A stretch of DNA of 64,000 bases from Intrasporangiaceae bacterium URHB0013. Its GTDB lineage: Bacteria; Actinomycetota; Actinomycetes; Actinomycetales; Dermatophilaceae. The notes beneath the pieces were generated by a model. That model saw only the letters and a program-made list of their open reading frames with translations. It was not told the DNA's origin and searched no databases. Below, piece by piece: positions 62,448 to 64,000 of this stretch. The stretch lies in assembly GCA_000620545.1 (NCBI GenBank), contig JIBA01000017.1:172873-236872 (forward strand). Reading direction: 5' to 3'. Every line of letters begins with the position of its first letter. Position 1 is the first letter of the stretch. The translations under genes were made by a program, and so were the position numbers.

Positions 62448-62476
62448 ATGCTATCGGGCCCGCGGCCGATGGCTAA
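62448..62476 (-). promoter_or_regulatory. Promoter of tig
   Basis: On the minus strand TTAGCC (62476-62471), a 17-base spacer and TAGCAT (62453-62448) lie upstream of tig, giving a leader of about 60 bases. Confidence 0.6.
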
Positions 62477-62507
62477 ATGCGCGGATCGGTCGCGGGCGCC
62501 CCACGCC

Positions 62508-62513
62508 TATGCT
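62508..62513 (+). promoter_or_regulatory. -10 element for start at 62522
   Basis: TATGCT is followed by eight bases and ATG 62522, near the leaderless spacing. Confidence 0.4.
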
Positions 62514-62521
62514 CGGGGGCC

Positions 62522-63037
62522 ATGAGCACCCATCCCGGCCCCTTCGCCTCCCCTGAGAGCGCCACGCTCCGGCCGATCCAGATGGTGTCGGTCGCCGTGG
62601 GGATGGGAGCGATCATGCTCAGCGCCGTACGGATCATCGTCGACCCGTCCGCGCCCATGCCCTCGCCCTGGGCCGTCGGGATCGTCCTGGCCACACTCGT
62701 CGGCTCGGCCACCCTCATCCGCTACGTCGGGTATGCCGTCCCCGCCCTCCCGCGCGGCCTGCCGCGGGAGAACGCCGTGGCCACGAGCCTGCGCTACTTC
62801 ACCTCGACGACGACCCTGCGCACGGCGCTCGCCGAGGCGCCGGTGCTCGTCGCGTTCGCGTGCTCCTTCGTCTTCACGCCGCACTCGTGGCTGCCGCTGC
62901 TCATCGCCCTGCCCGGTGGGCTCGCGCTCTTCTGGATCCATGGCTGGCCGTCGGCACGCACCGCAGCGGCGGTCGAGGAGGGCCTGGAGGCGGACGGCGC
63001 CGAGAGCTGGCTCAGCGAGGCGCTCGGCTTCCGCTGA
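62522..63037 (+). CDS. Four-helix membrane protein, unknown
   Basis: The 171-residue protein has about four membrane helices (MVSVAVGMGAIMLSAVRII, AVGIVLATLVGSATLIRYVGYAV landmark VGIVLATLVGSA, LAEAPVLVAFACSFVF and LPLLIALPGGLALFWIHGW). No named family is recognised; similar small polytopic proteins are annotated as hypothetical in actinobacteria. It is divergent from tig. Confidence 0.72.
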   Translation: MSTHPGPFASPESATLRPIQMVSVAVGMGAIMLSAVRIIVDPSAPMPSPWAVGIVLATLVGSATLIRYVGYAVPALPRGLPRENAVATSLRYFTSTTTLRTALAEAPVLVAFACSFVFTPHSWLPLLIALPGGLALFWIHGWPSARTAAAVEEGLEADGAESWLSEALGFR

Positions 63038-63066
63038 GCCCTCGGCTCGTATGCCGGGTGGCCGCC

Positions 63067-63363
63067 TCAGTCGACCGTGCCGCCGCTGCGCCAGTAGACG
63101 CCCTCGGCTCGGTCGAGGAAGCCCTCCTCGACGAGGTAACGGCGCAGGGCTGCGACATCGGGGTGGAAGGGGCGGAGCCGGTTGTTGACCTCGGTCTCGT
63201 CATACCGCTCCCCCGGTTCGAACTCCTGCGAGAGGAGGTCGAGCACGACGAGGCGCTTGCGGATCCGGGTGGGGATGGACGTCAGGGTGCCATCGGGCGC
63301 AAGGAACGAGCGGAGGACGGCGTCACGGTCACGCAAGGCGTCCTGGAGGTCGGGGCGGAACAT
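63067..63363 (-). CDS. DUF2087 domain protein
   Basis: The 98-residue product reads LRSFLAPDGTLTSIPTRIRKRLVVLDLL then YDETEVNNRLRPFHPDVAALRRYLVEEGFLDR, the DUF2087 pattern (landmarks IPTRIRKRLVVL and DVAALRRYLVEEGFL). This winged-helix-like domain is often the C-terminal part of larger regulators; here it stands alone. TAACGT lies seven bases before ATG 63363, fitting leaderless expression. Function is unknown, regulation of transcription is possible. Confidence 0.83.
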   Translation of the reverse strand: MFRPDLQDALRDRDAVLRSFLAPDGTLTSIPTRIRKRLVVLDLLSQEFEPGERYDETEVNNRLRPFHPDVAALRRYLVEEGFLDRAEGVYWRSGGTVD

Positions 63364-63370
63364 GCCACCC

Positions 63371-63376
63371 ACGTTA
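63371..63376 (-). promoter_or_regulatory. -10 element for leaderless start at 63363
   Basis: TAACGT on the minus strand, seven bases, then ATG 63363. Confidence 0.45.
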
Positions 63377-63407
63377 GGAAGGGGATGGCCCCGGGCCAAG
63401 GGGTTTG

Positions 63408-63481
63408 TGGAGCGGGCGACGAGAATCGAACTCGCGTGATCAGTTTGGAAGACTGAGGCTCTACCATTGAGCTACGCCCGC
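63408..63481 (-). tRNA. tRNA-Gly (anticodon TCC), CCA encoded
   Basis: The minus strand folds as a cloverleaf: acceptor GCGGGCG/CGCCCGC, D-arm GCTC/GAGC, anticodon stem TCAGT/ACTGA with loop CTTCCAA (anticodon TCC), T-loop TTCGATT, discriminator T and an encoded CCA. TAGGCT at 63519-63514 is a likely -10 box. Confidence 0.97.
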
Positions 63482-63609
63482 AGGGCGCCGGCGTGCCGGC
63501 GATCCGAGGCGCAAGCCTACTGGTTCCACCACGGTCCGCTGAAATCGGGCATCCGAGCCGCCTACAGGCTCGGACCACCGGCTCACGTTCCGCTACGATG
63601 CGGACGCCA

Positions 63610-63686
63610 CGGGGTGTGGCGCAGCTTGGTAGCGCATTGCGTTTGGGACGCAAGGGCCGCAGGTTCAAATCCTGTCACCCCGACCA
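63610..63686 (+). tRNA. tRNA-Pro (anticodon TGG), CCA encoded
   Basis: The 77-base gene has acceptor CGGGGTG/CACCCCG, anticodon stem TTGCG/CGCAA with loop TTTGGGA (anticodon TGG), T-loop TTCAAAT, discriminator A and encoded CCA. TACGAT (63594-63599) is a likely -10 box. Confidence 0.97.
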
Positions 63687-63710
63687 CTGTGATGTCGCAA
63701 GACATCGGCG

Positions 63711-63750
63711 ACAGTGGCCCTACGGAAACGTAGGGCCACTGTTGTTTTGT
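63711..63750 (+). terminator. Strong intrinsic terminator after tRNA-Pro, overlapping the transposase 3' end
   Basis: ACAGTGGCCCTACG-gaaa-CGTAGGGCCACTGT is a perfect 14-bp stem with a tetraloop, followed by TGTTTTGT. It lies inside the last codons and stop of the minus-strand transposase. Confidence 0.85.
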
Positions 63751-64000
63751 CGGGGGTGTTGTGGCTGGTAGTCGCGGCTGGGGTCGAGGGTCAGCTCGCG
63801 CAGGATCTCGCCGGTTGCGGTGTCGACGATGGTGATGTCGAGGTCTTGGACCAGGAGCCGGACGTAGGTTCCGGCGTGGGTCCGGCCGATCCCGATGTGG
63901 TGCAGCCGGCCGTTGTGACGAAGGGTGAGGTTGCCGGTCTTGGAGACCTTGTCGGCGCGGACGCGGTCGTGGGTGTCGCTGGTGCGGTCCCCGGGGGCGG
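63720..64000 (-). CDS. IS481-family transposase, C-terminal part (cut by window edge)
   Basis: Reading the minus strand from the window edge gives 93 codons ending at TAG 63720-63722. Landmarks are DRVRADKVSKTGNLTLRHNG, RLHHIGIGRTHAGTYV, LLVQDLDITIVD and GEILRELTLDPSRDYQP, the conserved C-terminal region of actinobacterial IS481-type DDE transposases after the catalytic domain. The catalytic Asp-Asp-Glu part lies outside the window, so intactness cannot be judged. Confidence 0.88.
   Translation of the reverse strand, partial: APGDRTSDTHDRVRADKVSKTGNLTLRHNGRLHHIGIGRTHAGTYVRLLVQDLDITIVDTATGEILRELTLDPSRDYQPQHPRQNNSGPTFP

Larger units (their letters stand above)
63687..64000 (-). mobile_element. 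IS481-like insertion sequence, 3' part
   Basis: The transposase fragment at the window edge and the structured sequence after the tRNA-Pro CCA (including GATGTC-gcaa-GACATC at 63691-63706) look like the end of an IS481-family element inserted beside the tRNA. The exact terminal repeat cannot be fixed because the other end is outside the window. Confidence 0.6.

Overview
The window is a high-GC actinobacterial chromosome segment. Codons end in G or C, GTG starts are common, many genes start directly downstream of a TANNNT hexamer with no leader, and the gene order is actinobacterial (tig-clpP1-clpP2-clpX, rne-rplU-rpmA-obgE, proB/proA-nadD-rsfS, leuS-comEA-comEC). Gene content and order suggest a Micrococcales member, possibly Intrasporangiaceae; the family is inference. 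Most housekeeping genes are on the minus strand, so the conserved backbone reads right to left. No gene-free stretch exceeds about 260 bases.

Layout: 1-5.8 kb holds a truncated LysR regulator, an AhpD-like enzyme, a gamma-glutamyltransferase homologue, a CFA-synthase/DUF1295 lipid pair and a cupin. 5.9-9.6 kb has the competence channel genes comEC and comEA. 9.7-16.5 kb has purU, plsY, degV, leuS behind an apparent leucine-peptide attenuator, a YhhN family protein and a thioesterase-like protein. 16.6-19.3 kb has a YgjV-like/GNAT-like protein, a secreted zinc protease and a tandem SMR pair. 19.5-23.8 kb holds a two-gene unit of a membrane-anchored CHAT protease and a caspase-family protease, the most system-like accessory locus here. 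23.9-30.7 kb has tRNA-Ala, a phosphatase, rsfS, nadD, a glycosyltransferase, a methyltransferase, proA and proB. 30.8-37.2 kb holds two solute:sodium symporter units, one fused into an operon with a LytS/LytTR-type two-component system. 37.2-45 kb has obgE, rpmA, rplU, rne, a DUF2344 gene and a PlsC-type acyltransferase. 45.1-54.8 kb has valS, a MoxR/DUF58/DUF4129 cluster and a TetR-MFS pump unit with a perfect 27-bp operator. 54.8-62.4 kb has a C39-like protease, clpX, a DUF559 gene in a repeat-rich island, an acyl-CoA-binding protein, clpP2, clpP1, an acidic disordered protein and tig. The right end has tRNA-Gly, tRNA-Pro and the 3' part of an IS481-like transposase.

The features least explained by standard annotation are: (i) the CHAT-caspase pair; (ii) an octamer, CGGCATAC, found 29 times, balanced on both strands and forcing otherwise avoided codons; (iii) the leuS leader peptide [11 protein letters not shown] with a Rho-independent terminator; (iv) the set of TANNNT plus 6-7 nt plus start codon arrangements; (v) several palindromes and minisatellites, notably a perfect 41-bp palindrome after the MFS gene and a 51-bp in-frame repeat upstream of the DUF559 gene. 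All functions come from reading motifs and context by eye; no database search was run.
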